Positions 1-9,180 of a DNA stretch of 64,000 bases are shown here, in pieces. Source of the stretch: Campylobacterota bacterium (GTDB lineage: Bacteria; Campylobacterota; Campylobacteria; Campylobacterales; Nitratiruptoraceae). The position numbers and the translations under genes were made by a program. The stretch lies in contig JAADDW010000015.1 of NCBI GenBank assembly GCA_013153715.1, positions 1 to 64,000 of the forward strand, in the 5' to 3' direction. Below the pieces are notes generated by a model, which had not been told where the DNA came from, did not search any database, and was given only the letters and a program-made list of their open reading frames with translations. Each line of letters opens with the position of its first letter. Position 1 is the first letter of the stretch.

Positions 1-451
1 CGTCGAGGGCGGCCGGTTTCCTCCACCACACCGTTGGGAACGGTCCAGCGGCCCGCTGTGCCTCATAGAATTTGAGGGCGAGGGGAAGGACCTTTCTATA
101 GTCTACTCTGGAAGGGGGGGTGAGGGGGGTCCTCTCGGCGCAGAAGCCAAACTCTACCCTCTCCCCCCCCTCGATGGTTTTCTTCCCTGAGGGCCCCTCA
201 ATTTCTATCTCTAGAGTTGCCGGATCTTGGGAGAGGGTGGCGTTCCAGGAGGAGTAAACTATTCCCTCCCCCTCCCTCTCCACCTTCCACTCTATAGGAT
301 TGGGAGAGGTATTGTGGAGTTCCAGGATCTTACAGAAACCTCCTTCCCAGAATATGGTATCCCTCTCTTTGAGGATGAGCCCCTCTCCACTGGCCCAGAT
401 CGACGCTGGGAGGAGGATTGACAGTAGGAAAGTTCCTGGAATATTCCCCAT
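1..451 (-). CDS. Secreted glycoside hydrolase, CBM2-like domain followed by GH9 (cellulase) N-terminus; truncated by window edge
   Basis: Manual minus-strand translation from ATG at 451 is open to base 1: MGNIPGTFLLSILLPASIWASGEGLILKERDTIFWEGGFCKILELHNTSPNPIEWKVEREGEGIVYSSWNATLSQ...GGERVEFGFCAERTPLTPPSRVDYRKVLPLALKFYEAQRAAGPFPTVWWRKPAALD. Signal peptide, CBM2-like WNA...G..V.FGF pattern, GH9-like LKFYEAQRxG...W...ALD. Not in ORF track. Confidence 0.6.
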   Translation of the reverse strand, partial: MGNIPGTFLLSILLPASIWASGEGLILKERDTIFWEGGFCKILELHNTSPNPIEWKVEREGEGIVYSSWNATLSQDPATLEIEIEGPSGKKTIEGGERVEFGFCAERTPLTPPSRVDYRKVLPLALKFYEAQRAAGPFPTVWWRKPAALD

Positions 452-558
452 TAAACACCCTTCTCTCTCCAATGCCTCTATATTATAACATGCAAAGGTA
501 GAGATATTTTTCTCCTCCGGTCCGATAATTGGTTGGAAAAGTCCCAAAGGAGGTAATC

Positions 559-918
559 ATGCTCAAAATTTTACGGGATAAGCGGATCTCCCTCAGTATG
601 AGACAGCTCCTCAATCTGGCTATTCAGGATGTGGGGGAGATCCTCTATCTCAACTTCGATTCCGATACCCATGAGATAGAGATGGAGCTCCTCCTCCATG
701 GAGACCAGGAGCCCCTCCACCTTGTGGTCAGGGAGTATCTTGTTGTTGAGGAGAATGGGGAACATTTCCTGATCCTCAAGGAGATAGATGGTCTGAGGAG
801 GGAAGATAGAGAGGTGAGGGAGTATCTCCAGAACAAGAAGTTCAGAATTCCCCAGAGACTCTTTACCCTCTGGCACAGGTGTGAGACAGAGGGGGTTCGG
901 GAATCGGAATCCCACTAA
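559..918 (+). CDS. Conserved hypothetical protein (about 119 aa)
   Basis: ORF with SD (aaaggagg) before ATG at 559; genome-like codon usage. Confidence 0.7.
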   Translation: MLKILRDKRISLSMRQLLNLAIQDVGEILYLNFDSDTHEIEMELLLHGDQEPLHLVVREYLVVEENGEHFLILKEIDGLRREDREVREYLQNKKFRIPQRLFTLWHRCETEGVRESESH

Positions 919-930
919 ATCCTTTATCCA

Positions 931-955
931 CTCTCTCCCAGAGACTGGGAGAGAG
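931..955. terminator. Hairpin between convergent genes (11-bp stem CTCTCTCCCAG/CTGGGAGAGAG, loop AGA)
   Basis: Perfect inverted repeat between stops at 918(+) and 970(-). Confidence 0.5.
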
Positions 956-969
956 GGTCCCCAAATCCA

Positions 970-2295
970 CTAGAAAAATATATTGAATGATACCTTGAAT
1001 TGTGTATCATCTACTCCATATAGATTCTCAGCATAAGCTCCAATTAAGTGGATCATGGCAAAGTTGTTGAGAATGGCGCTATAGGTCAGGGAGTACCCCT
1101 CCTCACTATTGTCGTCGCTGTCGAGGCCGTAGTTGACAATGGCCCTCAGGAAGGAGCTCTCCCCTACCCGATAGGTGATGCTGTTCTCTATCCCTCTGTA
1201 CTCTCCCTTCCGCTCGTTGTCGCTGAAGACAAGTATGGAGGTGATGTACCAGGGATCGAAACCTCTCTCTATCGGAACGATGATAGATTGGGTGGAGATG
1301 CCCCGCTCCTCCTTCTCTCCGTAGAGGAGGCCCACTTTCCAGCCGCTCTCAAAGAGGTAGCGGACCCCCGCCATCAATTGGGAGTCGTCCCCCGATGGCC
1401 GTTCTCCCCCTTTTCCTCCCATCATGCCGCCTTTGCCACCCATTCCACCGGGAGAGTGGGGAGAGCCTCCAGATCCTCCTAGATGTCTCGGTCTCCTCCC
1501 TTTTCCCTCTCCCTTTCCTTTTCCATCTGTTTGATGGCCCATTCCGCCTGTCTGGCCAGAGCCACCCTTTCCACTTCCCTTTCCTCCCTCTCCCATGGAT
1601 CCTGCTCCCTTAGGACCTCCCATCTCTCCGTGGTCAGTAGGATCTCCGTAGGAGATGAGGAAGAGGAGTTTTCCATCGTGGAGATAGGAGTATTCAGCCC
1701 CTTTGTAGGAGCCTAAACCTGTTCTCTGGAGGGGGGAGCGGTACTGTTCTCTCCCTGGGATGCCTCTCATTATGCCATGGAGCCCTGAGTCCGTAAAAGA
1801 GCGGGCCAGATTGCCCCACTGGGTAAAGGGGAGCATGAGTCCGGCCCTCAAGAGGTGGTCCGGCTCATTGTGGACCAGTTGAATATAGGCCCTTGAAGAC
1901 TGCTCTTCAAAGAGTTTGGGAGCTCTGGGGTTTTTGGTATTGATATTTTGGCGGGAAGATGCGAAGAGGGAGATGGTTTTGTTGAGTGTTCCTGCAAAGT
2001 AGAGCTTCACCTTGCCGCTCAGACTCTCCCTCTCCGTTTTATCCCTGTAGGTGAGGCCGAGGAGGGCTCCGAAGGGTTCATATTGCCGCTCTCCGTGGAC
2101 GATGAACTCCTTGAGGGAGGGGAGATCTTCTGGAGAGAAGCGGAAACCGTTGCGGAGGAAGCTCTCCCCTGTCTCGTTGAGCATCGGAATATTGGTATGG
2201 CAGGTGGAGCAGTCGGTCTGATACTCCCGAGCAAACTGGGGAAGGGCGTGGGCCAGCTGGAGGAGAATGGCTGACAGGACCACAAATCTCACCAT
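970..2295 (-). CDS. Monohaem cytochrome c / outer-membrane beta-barrel fusion-like protein with Gly/Lys/Met-rich insertion
   Basis: Signal peptide; DCSTCHTNIPMLNETGESFLRNGFRF (CXXCH); C-terminus TQFKVSFNIFF ends in aromatic as in OM barrels. Confidence 0.6.
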   Translation of the reverse strand: MVRFVVLSAILLQLAHALPQFAREYQTDCSTCHTNIPMLNETGESFLRNGFRFSPEDLPSLKEFIVHGERQYEPFGALLGLTYRDKTERESLSGKVKLYFAGTLNKTISLFASSRQNINTKNPRAPKLFEEQSSRAYIQLVHNEPDHLLRAGLMLPFTQWGNLARSFTDSGLHGIMRGIPGREQYRSPLQRTGLGSYKGAEYSYLHDGKLLFLISYGDPTDHGEMGGPKGAGSMGEGGKGSGKGGSGQTGGMGHQTDGKGKGEGKGRRPRHLGGSGGSPHSPGGMGGKGGMMGGKGGERPSGDDSQLMAGVRYLFESGWKVGLLYGEKEERGISTQSIIVPIERGFDPWYITSILVFSDNERKGEYRGIENSITYRVGESSFLRAIVNYGLDSDDNSEEGYSLTYSAILNNFAMIHLIGAYAENLYGVDDTQFKVSFNIFF

Positions 2296-2412
2296 AGTAA
2301 CTCCTTTCTGATCTGATTTAATGGATTTATAACTTTTGGCTATAATCGTATGGTAATATTTCAAGATGAGGTCAATGTTATCGGCCCTGCCATATTGTGA
2401 AAAGGAGGAGCT

Positions 2413-3138
2413 ATGGATATGGGACAGGAGAAGAGAGGAGGAGTAACTCTCGGGAGAGTTGATCGGGAGAGTTCGGTTGGGAGAGGGGCTGGAAGAGAGG
2501 GGATCCTCTCTGAGAGGGCCGCTTTCATTAGGAGGACCTACAATCTCTTGGCCGCATCGGTATTAGCCGGGGCTGTGGGGGCTTCCATTGGGCTCGATCT
2601 CGTCCCCGTCGTCACCGAGTGGTACTGGCTCTTCGTCCTCTTGGAGTTTGGGGCCCTTCTGGGACTCTTTCTGGCCCAGCGGATCCCTCTAGTCAACCTT
2701 CTCATTCTCTTCATCTTCACCTTTTTGACAGGTTTCACTCTGGCTCCCCTCCTCTCCTCAATCCTCTCTCTGCCGACGGGGGGAGAGATTGTACGGGACG
2801 CCTTTCTCGTGACGGCTCTGGTCTTCGGAGGGGTGACCCTCTTTGCCACTACGACCCGATACGATTTTCGCTCTATGGGACGCCTCCTCCTGGTGGCCCT
2901 TGTAGTCCTTGTTGTCGCCGCTCTCATCAATATCTTCATTGGAAATTCCCTCCTCCATACTGTTATTGTGGTGGTGGGGGCTCTCCTCTTCACCGCCTTC
3001 ACCATCTATGATACCCAGAGGTTGATGAACGGTGATTTTGAGAGTCCCATAGAGGCGGCCATCGCTCTCTACCTGGACCTCCTCAACCTCTTCATCTCCA
3101 TCTTGCAGATCCTCGGTATCGTTGAGGATAACGGCTGA
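2413..3138 (+). CDS. Bax inhibitor-1/YccA family membrane protein
   Basis: FIRRTYNLLAASVLAGAVGASIG plus about 7 TM segments. Confidence 0.85.
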   Translation: MDMGQEKRGGVTLGRVDRESSVGRGAGREGILSERAAFIRRTYNLLAASVLAGAVGASIGLDLVPVVTEWYWLFVLLEFGALLGLFLAQRIPLVNLLILFIFTFLTGFTLAPLLSSILSLPTGGEIVRDAFLVTALVFGGVTLFATTTRYDFRSMGRLLLVALVVLVVAALINIFIGNSLLHTVIVVVGALLFTAFTIYDTQRLMNGDFESPIEAAIALYLDLLNLFISILQILGIVEDNG

Positions 3139-3551
3139 TGGCGGCCGAGGAGTCCAAACTCCTCCGCCTCGTCGATGCCAATCTCAACAGGCTCAGGGAG
3201 GGGGTTCGGGTTGTGGAGGATATTTGCCGCTATATCTATGATGATGAGGAGCTCGCCCTCGCCCTCAAGCTGGTACGCCACAGAGTCCGTCTCCCCGATG
3301 GGAGGCTCCTGGAGGCTAGAGATGTGGAGGGAGATAGGTTGAGGGAGACCGTTGGGAGTGAGGGGGAGAGGGTGGATCTCCCCTCGATCATTACAGCCAA
3401 TATGAAGCGGGCCCAGGAGTCGGCTCGGGTTCTGGAAGAGGTGCTGAAGTTGATGGATCGGGAAGAGGCCGAAAAATTCAAGGCGATCCGGTATGAGCTC
3501 TATAGTTTGGAGAGATCGCTCCACATGAAGAGGACCTCAAACTCCAAATAG
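3138..3551 (+). CDS. ThiD2-like (thiamine-phosphate synthase-associated) domain protein
   Basis: LLRLVDANLNRLREGVRVVEDICRYIYDDEELA motif. Confidence 0.65.
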   Translation: MAAEESKLLRLVDANLNRLREGVRVVEDICRYIYDDEELALALKLVRHRVRLPDGRLLEARDVEGDRLRETVGSEGERVDLPSIITANMKRAQESARVLEEVLKLMDREEAEKFKAIRYELYSLERSLHMKRTSNSK

Positions 3552-4192
3552 GGGTGGGGATAGTTATCGATGAGCTCTCTCATCTCCCTATAACTCAACC
3601 TCTTGACTCCCTGACTGACGCCGCTCTCCTTGATGTAGCGGAATGCCTCGATCTTTTCGGGAAAGAAGAGTTTGTACTCCCGAACTTCCCACTCCCCGTG
3701 GAAAAACTGCTCTATCAATCTGATAACCTCCCCTTTTTCATAGATTGGGGAGGAGATATTGGCCAGTTGGTGGACCGTCTTGAAGGTGGAGGCGGTGAAG
3801 ATGGCTAGGGATGTGGGGAGGCGGAGGGAGGCTATCCGACGGAGAGTGGCCTCTAAATCCCTGCTCCACTGGAGGGAGCTGGAGGCGAAGATCTGGTCGA
3901 TGGGGAGTCTTTCGAGCTCCCGAAAACAGCTGGGAAGGTCGAAATTGCAGAGAATCTTCCGGGTACAGGGGGGGTGGAGATCCAACATCTGCCGACTGGC
4001 ATCGGCGGCATAGAATCGCTCTATGGGCCAGTCGATGTTCCGGAAGACCTCTCCACTTCCCGCTCCGAGATCGAGAATGGAGCGGCCTCGGTAGGGGCTC
4101 TTTTGGACCAGATGGCGGGCGACTCGGGACTGGATGATCTTACGATCCTGGTAGCGGCTGGCCTGTCTGTCAAATTGGCGGATATGGTCCAC
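3500..4192 (-). CDS. SAM-dependent methyltransferase, BioC-like
   Basis: FDRQASRYQDRKIIQSRVARHL...ILDLGAGSGEVF; overlaps convergent upstream gene by 52 bp. Confidence 0.7.
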   Translation of the reverse strand: MDHIRQFDRQASRYQDRKIIQSRVARHLVQKSPYRGRSILDLGAGSGEVFRNIDWPIERFYAADASRQMLDLHPPCTRKILCNFDLPSCFRELERLPIDQIFASSSLQWSRDLEATLRRIASLRLPTSLAIFTASTFKTVHQLANISSPIYEKGEVIRLIEQFFHGEWEVREYKLFFPEKIEAFRYIKESGVSQGVKRLSYREMRELIDNYPHPYLEFEVLFMWSDLSKL

Positions 4193-4352
4193 ACTCTACC
4201 TCCGGTTGGGGGGTATCACCTGCTCCCCGATTTTTGACCTCTCCAACCATTCCCTCGGAGGGATTGGAAGGTGGGGGCCGAGTTACCTTACCATGGGGAA
4301 GATGGGGGTTGGACATCTTGTGCAGACTCTGGTCGGTAATGCATACAGCGAT

Positions 4353-4358
4353 ATTATA
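4353..4358 (-). promoter_or_regulatory. -10 box (TATAAT) for BioC-like gene
   Basis: ATTATA on plus strand; about 150-nt leader to start codon. Confidence 0.4.
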
Positions 4359-4405
4359 GTACAATTTCGCTCCCAAGGGCAATTTTATTGCAGGGAGGGG
4401 AGGTT

Positions 4406-4421
4406 CCGCCCCGCCGGGCGG
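4406..4421. other. GC hairpin CCGCCC/GGGCGG upstream of secG
   Basis: Inverted repeat just before secG -10. Confidence 0.35.
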
Positions 4422-4436
4422 TTCACAAAAATTGGA

Positions 4437-4442
4437 TATAAT
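4437..4442 (+). promoter_or_regulatory. -10 box TATAAT for secG operon
   Basis: ggaTATAATtg 27 bp upstream of secG ATG. Confidence 0.55.
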
Positions 4443-4468
4443 TGCCCAAAAATTATCAAAGGCTTTCG

Positions 4469-4810
4469 ATGATAAAAGTTCTCTTCATCATGCAGATTGT
4501 TCTCGCTGTCATCTTAACCATCGTCATCTTGCTCCAGAAGAGCTCCTCCATTGGATTGGGAGCCTACAGCGGGAGCAACGAGTCCCTCTTTGGAGCCAAG
4601 GGACCCCAGGGCTTCCTGGCCAAGACCACTTTCTTTCTAGCTACCCTCTTTGTCCTCAACACCATCGCCCTCGGCTACCTCTACAACAAGGCCTACAACC
4701 AGTCGGTCGTCGATAAGATAGAGGTTGAGAAGAAGAGCTCCCCCATTCCAGCGCCACCTCCGGTTACCCAAGAGGAGAGCAGTGCTCCGGAAGCTCCTAC
4801 TCCTCGGTAG
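4469..4810 (+). CDS. secG: Preprotein translocase subunit SecG
   Basis: MIKVLFIMQIVLAVILTIVILLQKSSSIGLGAYSGSNESLFGAKGPQGFLAKTT. Confidence 0.93.
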   Translation: MIKVLFIMQIVLAVILTIVILLQKSSSIGLGAYSGSNESLFGAKGPQGFLAKTTFFLATLFVLNTIALGYLYNKAYNQSVVDKIEVEKKSSPIPAPPPVTQEESSAPEAPTPR

Positions 4811-5741
4811 CCTCTCCCTCTGGCTCTGGGCGGAAGCCCATATCTTCGTTTACCACCGTTTCGGAGATCCCCGTTATCCCTCGACCAATACCTCCCTCTC
4901 CCAGCTCCGACGGGATTTTACCTATCTCAAAGAACACGGCTACAAGGTGATCCCCCTGGTCCGATTGGTGGAGGCCCTCAGGAAGGGAGAAGAGATTGAC
5001 GACCGCTGGGTTGTCATCACCATCGATGACGGGTTCAGGAGCTTTCTCAACGCCCTCCCCATTTTCAAGGAGTTTGGCTACCCCTTCACCATCTTTGTCG
5101 CCACCAGACCTATTGAGGGGAGGTATGGGGATTTCCTGAGGTGGGAGGATCTCAAGGAGATCTCTCGATATGGGGAGATCGCTCTCCACTCCCATAGCCA
5201 TCCCCACCTCTGTGATCTCCCCAGGGAGGCCATTGTCAGAGATACCCGAAGGGCTCTCACCCTTTTCAAGGAGAGGCTCGGCTTCCTCCCCCGTTTCTAT
5301 GCCTATCCCTATGGAGAGTATGACGGGCGGGTAAAGGAGATAATCGGTTCCCTGGGGTTTCTGGGGATATGCAACCAGAATAGGGGAGCTGTCGGCGATG
5401 GGAGCGATCCCTTGGATCTCGATAGGGTCGCCCTCGTGGGAAAGAGCGATCTCCGGAGGGCCCTCAAAATAGGCCACCTAGAGGCGGAGTGGAGGGCCCC
5501 CATCAGCTACCCGAAAGATGGGGTCTTGAAGCGGGTCCAGGTTCGGGTCGATCCCCGGGACCGCCCCTTCCAACTCTATGTCACCGATTACGGCTGGAGA
5601 AGGGTCACTCTCCACGGGAACACCATCGATCTCTCTCCCCGTTATCTCCTCAAGAGGGGACGGGTAAGGGTGATAATAAAGGGAAAAAATAGTAAAATGA
5701 GCACAAAAATTCTTGTAAGGAGTCGATATGGAGCTCAATGA
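4782..5741 (+). CDS. Polysaccharide deacetylase family protein
   Basis: FVYHRFGD...[32 protein letters not shown]...[11 protein letters not shown] start proposed. Confidence 0.85.
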   Translation: MLRKLLLLGSLSLWLWAEAHIFVYHRFGDPRYPSTNTSLSQLRRDFTYLKEHGYKVIPLVRLVEALRKGEEIDDRWVVITIDDGFRSFLNALPIFKEFGYPFTIFVATRPIEGRYGDFLRWEDLKEISRYGEIALHSHSHPHLCDLPREAIVRDTRRALTLFKERLGFLPRFYAYPYGEYDGRVKEIIGSLGFLGICNQNRGAVGDGSDPLDLDRVALVGKSDLRRALKIGHLEAEWRAPISYPKDGVLKRVQVRVDPRDRPFQLYVTDYGWRRVTLHGNTIDLSPRYLLKRGRVRVIIKGKNSKMSTKILVRSRYGAQ

Positions 5742-6288
5742 GGTCTATGAGTATGCTAGGGACCATATGGAGAAGAGTCTCGATGTCCTCAAGCGGGACT
5801 TCGGTACATTGAGGACGGGTCGAGTGACGACGGCTGTTGTTGACCATATCAAGGTAGATTACTACGGTGCCCCGACCCCCCTCAATCAGGTGGCGACCAT
5901 TACCGCCACAGATGCGACTACCATCGTTATAGCGCCGTGGGATAAGGGGCTCCTGGGAGAGATTGAGCGGGCCATACAGGAGGCCAATATCGGTGTCAAT
6001 CCCAATAACGACGGAGATGTGATTAAGCTCTTCTTCCCCCCTATGACCATGGAACAGCGCCAGGCCGAAGGGAAGAGGGCCAAACAGTTTGGGGAGAAGG
6101 CGAAGATCGCTATTCGGAATGTCCGTCGAGATGCCAACGACAAGATCAAAAAGATGGCCAAGGAGAAGGTTATTACCGAAGATGAGGAGAAGCGGGGGCT
6201 CGATGAGGTCCAGAAGATTACAGATGAGTTTGTCAAAAAGGTCGATGATCTGGTGAAGGCGAAAGAACAAGAGATTATGAAGGTGTAG
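5728..6288 (+). CDS. frr: Ribosome recycling factor
   Basis: [31 protein letters not shown]...[11 protein letters not shown]. Confidence 0.96.
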   Translation: MELNEVYEYARDHMEKSLDVLKRDFGTLRTGRVTTAVVDHIKVDYYGAPTPLNQVATITATDATTIVIAPWDKGLLGEIERAIQEANIGVNPNNDGDVIKLFFPPMTMEQRQAEGKRAKQFGEKAKIAIRNVRRDANDKIKKMAKEKVITEDEEKRGLDEVQKITDEFVKKVDDLVKAKEQEIMKV

Positions 6289-6291
6289 GAG

Positions 6292-6903
6292 ATGGTGGAC
6301 ATCGAGGGGATCTATCGGGAGGCTGGGGCTCTCCTGGAGGGCCACTTTCTCCTCTCCAGCGGAAAACATAGCCCCTACTATCTCCAGAGTGCCCGGGTCC
6401 TCGAAGACCCGAAGCGGGCCCAACTCTTGGCCCAGGAGCTGGCTCGACTCATAGAGGAGAGCAAAATCGGAGTCGATACTGTCTGCTCTCCGGCCATCGG
6501 GGGATTGCTGGCAGGCTATGAACTGGCTAGGGCCCTGGGGGTCCGCTTCATCTTTACGGAGCGTCACAATGGGGTTATGACCCTGAGGCGGGGCTTTGAG
6601 GTAGCCCCTGGAGAACGGGTCCTCATCTGTGAAGATATTATCACCACCGGGGGGAGCGCTTTGGAGGCGGCCCGGGAAATTGAGGATCAGGGGGGGAGAG
6701 TTGTGGCCTTTGCCGCCCTGGCCAATAGGGGGATCTGCCGTCGGGAAGGGGGAGAGGAGCCCTCCAAGGAGGAGTGTCGTCTCCCCCGAGAGAAACCTCT
6801 CTTTGCCCTGGCCGATTTCGATTTCCCCATCTACGATCCCCACGATTGTCCCCTCTGCGCTAGTGGAGTTCCTCCCGTCAAACCGGGGAGTCGGGGGAGT
6901 TGA
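6292..6903 (+). CDS. pyrE: Orotate phosphoribosyltransferase
   Basis: [13 protein letters not shown]...[20 protein letters not shown]. Confidence 0.95.
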   Translation: MVDIEGIYREAGALLEGHFLLSSGKHSPYYLQSARVLEDPKRAQLLAQELARLIEESKIGVDTVCSPAIGGLLAGYELARALGVRFIFTERHNGVMTLRRGFEVAPGERVLICEDIITTGGSALEAAREIEDQGGRVVAFAALANRGICRREGGEEPSKEECRLPREKPLFALADFDFPIYDPHDCPLCASGVPPVKPGSRGS

Positions 6904-7391
6904 TGGCTCGGTGGCGCTATGTGAAACAGGGGAGGATCCCCAAAGGGGAGGAGAAGAGGGAGGAGACGGCTCCTCTCTACCCTCCCGCTCCCATAGCGGC
7001 TCGGCTCAAGGCCTTTCTCACAGATACCTTCATGATCACGATGCCCATCCTCTATATCGTTATCTATCTGGTCATGGGGAGCCGTGAGGAGTTTCGGGAG
7101 AATATGGGTGAGGGGTGGCTCTACATTCTCATTCCCCACTATATTGTTGTTGTCCTTCTCTGGACCCTCCAGGGGCAGACGCCGGGTATGAAGGCCTACG
7201 GCCTCAAAGTGGGAAAGTGGAGAGACCCCTCCCAGAAGATCACCTTCCTCCAGGGGACGATCCGCTACTTTGCCATGCCCCTCTCCATCCTCTCCATAGT
7301 GGGACTCCTCATCGCCCTCTTCCGCCAAGACCGCGCCACCCTCCACGATATGGTCTCCTTGAGCAGGATGGTCCTGGTTGAGGATTTTTAG
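6903..7391 (+). CDS. RDD family membrane protein
   Basis: PIAARLKAFLTDTFMITMPI...LWTLQGQTPGMKAYGLKV. Confidence 0.85.
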   Translation: MARWRYVKQGRIPKGEEKREETAPLYPPAPIAARLKAFLTDTFMITMPILYIVIYLVMGSREEFRENMGEGWLYILIPHYIVVVLLWTLQGQTPGMKAYGLKVGKWRDPSQKITFLQGTIRYFAMPLSILSIVGLLIALFRQDRATLHDMVSLSRMVLVEDF

Positions 7392-8466
7392 CCTCGTCAG
7401 CCTCTTCTATCTCCTCTTCTTCTCCACCATCGGGGGGTATATCATCTATCTCCCCAAAGTTTTGGATCTCCTCGGATACAGCTCCCTAGAGATCGGTATC
7501 ACCTTTTCCATGAGCCCCCTCATGCGGTTTCTCACCCCCTTTCTCTTCCTGAGGAGCCTCTCCCTCACCTCCAAACTCTACCGCTCCGCCCTCCTCCTCT
7601 CTCTGGGAGCCGCTCTCCTCTTTCCCCTCACTATCCAGCAGTTCTGGCTCTTCCTCATTCCCAATATCCTCCTCGGCATCTCCTTCGCCCTTACCCTCCC
7701 CTATGTGGAGACCATCGCCCTTGAGAGGATAGGGAGGGAGCGGTATGGGAGGGCCCGTCTCTTCGGCTCCCTCGGTTTCATAGGTGTCGCCCTCCTCCTC
7801 GCCCATTTTATGGAGGGGTATGGGGCGACTCTGATCCTCCTCATATCGACTATCGTCGCTACGGTGGTGGTCGGTTGGTATCTGGGGGAGATAGAGGTGG
7901 AGAGGGGGCGGAGGGAGGGGGAGGTTGTGGAGATGGTCAAAGATCTCCCCCTCTGGCTCAATTTTCTCCTGATGCAGATCAGCTTTGGACCCTTCTACAA
8001 CTTCTTCACCATCTACGAGAGCCAGCATGGATTGGACTATACCACAATCAGCTATCTCTGGACCTTTGGCGTCGTTGCCGAGATTGTGATGCTCTACCTT
8101 CAAGGGGCGCTCCTCCGCCGTAATCTCCTGACCCTCCTCAAACTCTGTTCCGCCATTACCGCCTTCCGCTGGTTCCTGGTCCACCTCTATCCTACCCACC
8201 TCCCTCTCCTCTTCTTTGCCCAGTCCCTCCACGCCTTCAGCTTCGCCCTCTACTACAGCGCCGCCATCAGCTACCTCTTCCTCATCTACTCCAAGAAGAC
8301 CTTGGCCCAACAACTCTTTGGAGGGATAAGTTTCGGTCTGGGAGGGATGGTGGGGAGCTCCTTGGCCGGACTCTTTTACGGAGAGTATCTCTTCCTCTAT
8401 GCCGCAGTTGTCGCCGTTCTAGCTACTTTTGTTCTCTTTTTCCAACGGGGGTCGAATAATTTTTAA
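7378..8466 (+). CDS. MFS transporter (LacY/nucleoside-symporter-like)
   Basis: About 12 TM helices; SRMSPLMRFLTPF-like N-terminus and RIGRERYGRARLFGSLGF loop; TTG start. Confidence 0.75.
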   Translation: MRIFSLVSLFYLLFFSTIGGYIIYLPKVLDLLGYSSLEIGITFSMSPLMRFLTPFLFLRSLSLTSKLYRSALLLSLGAALLFPLTIQQFWLFLIPNILLGISFALTLPYVETIALERIGRERYGRARLFGSLGFIGVALLLAHFMEGYGATLILLISTIVATVVVGWYLGEIEVERGRREGEVVEMVKDLPLWLNFLLMQISFGPFYNFFTIYESQHGLDYTTISYLWTFGVVAEIVMLYLQGALLRRNLLTLLKLCSAITAFRWFLVHLYPTHLPLLFFAQSLHAFSFALYYSAAISYLFLIYSKKTLAQQLFGGISFGLGGMVGSSLAGLFYGEYLFLYAAVVAVLATFVLFFQRGSNNF

Positions 8467-8493
8467 ACATTGTTAGCCAAAAATTGACTAATT

Positions 8494-8503
8494 TTTGATC
8501 AAA
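8494..8503. promoter_or_regulatory. Palindrome TTTGATCAAA
   Basis: Perfect inverted repeat upstream of NOR cluster. Confidence 0.3.
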
Positions 8504-8518
8504 GAAATGTCTTTTTTC

Positions 8519-8532
8519 TTGACATATATCAA
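8519..8532. promoter_or_regulatory. CRP/FNR-family binding site candidate TTGACATATATCAA
   Basis: One mismatch to TTGAT-N4-ATCAA; 54 bp upstream of the start codon at 8587. Confidence 0.55.
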
Positions 8533-8586
8533 CTTCTCTCTCCTCTCAAAAGATTACAATGGGGGAAACTCTTTTAAGGAGGTTCC

Positions 8587-9168
8587 ATGGCTGATAGCGT
8601 CGATGTGCTCCAGACGCTCAAGATTGTCTATACGATCTACGCTCTAATCGTCATCTCCCTTATCGGGTGGTTTGCCTATAACATTGTGCGGGATGGGAAG
8701 AAGGAGGGGGCCAAACCGGCCATCTTCTATACCTATATCGCCATTCTGGTCGTCATTGGAACGGGGCTCCACTTCCTCACCTACAATACAGTTCCCTGGG
8801 TCCCCTACGATCTCGACCGCCACAAGATCAAACCGGATAAGGTCTTCCATATCACCTATCGGGACCATACTATCACCATTGAGGGGGAGAAGCCGATGCT
8901 CATCCACTGTGGTGACAAGGTGGTCTTCGAGGCGAAGAGTGAGGATCTCACCTACGGTTTCGGAATATTCCGCCAGAACGGCTCCATGGTGGCCCAGATG
9001 CAGGTGGTTCCCGGTAGTCGGAACGATCTCCTCTGGATCTTCAACAAAAATGGGATCTACAACATCAAATCGACGGAGTATTCCGGACCTAAGGGAGCCT
9101 TCATGGAAGTTCGGGACGCCATCAGGGTTATCGGTTGTAGAGAGTATGATCGCTACTCAATAAAATAA
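8587..9168 (+). CDS. Heme-copper oxidoreductase small subunit (subunit II-like cupredoxin, CuA ligands absent)
   Basis: TM anchor plus cupredoxin-like domain FGIFRQNGSMVAQMQVVPGSRNDLLWIFNKNGIYNIKSTEYSGPKGAFMEVRDAIRV. Confidence 0.75.
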   Translation: MADSVDVLQTLKIVYTIYALIVISLIGWFAYNIVRDGKKEGAKPAIFYTYIAILVVIGTGLHFLTYNTVPWVPYDLDRHKIKPDKVFHITYRDHTITIEGEKPMLIHCGDKVVFEAKSEDLTYGFGIFRQNGSMVAQMQVVPGSRNDLLWIFNKNGIYNIKSTEYSGPKGAFMEVRDAIRVIGCREYDRYSIK

Positions 9169-9180
9169 GGAGGTTGGAGT

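Noticed and set aside
4206-4472. ORFs in the BioC-secG intergenic gap (4206-4472 +, 4170-4382 -)
   Set aside because: They cross a likely promoter and hairpin, lack SD, and have atypical composition.
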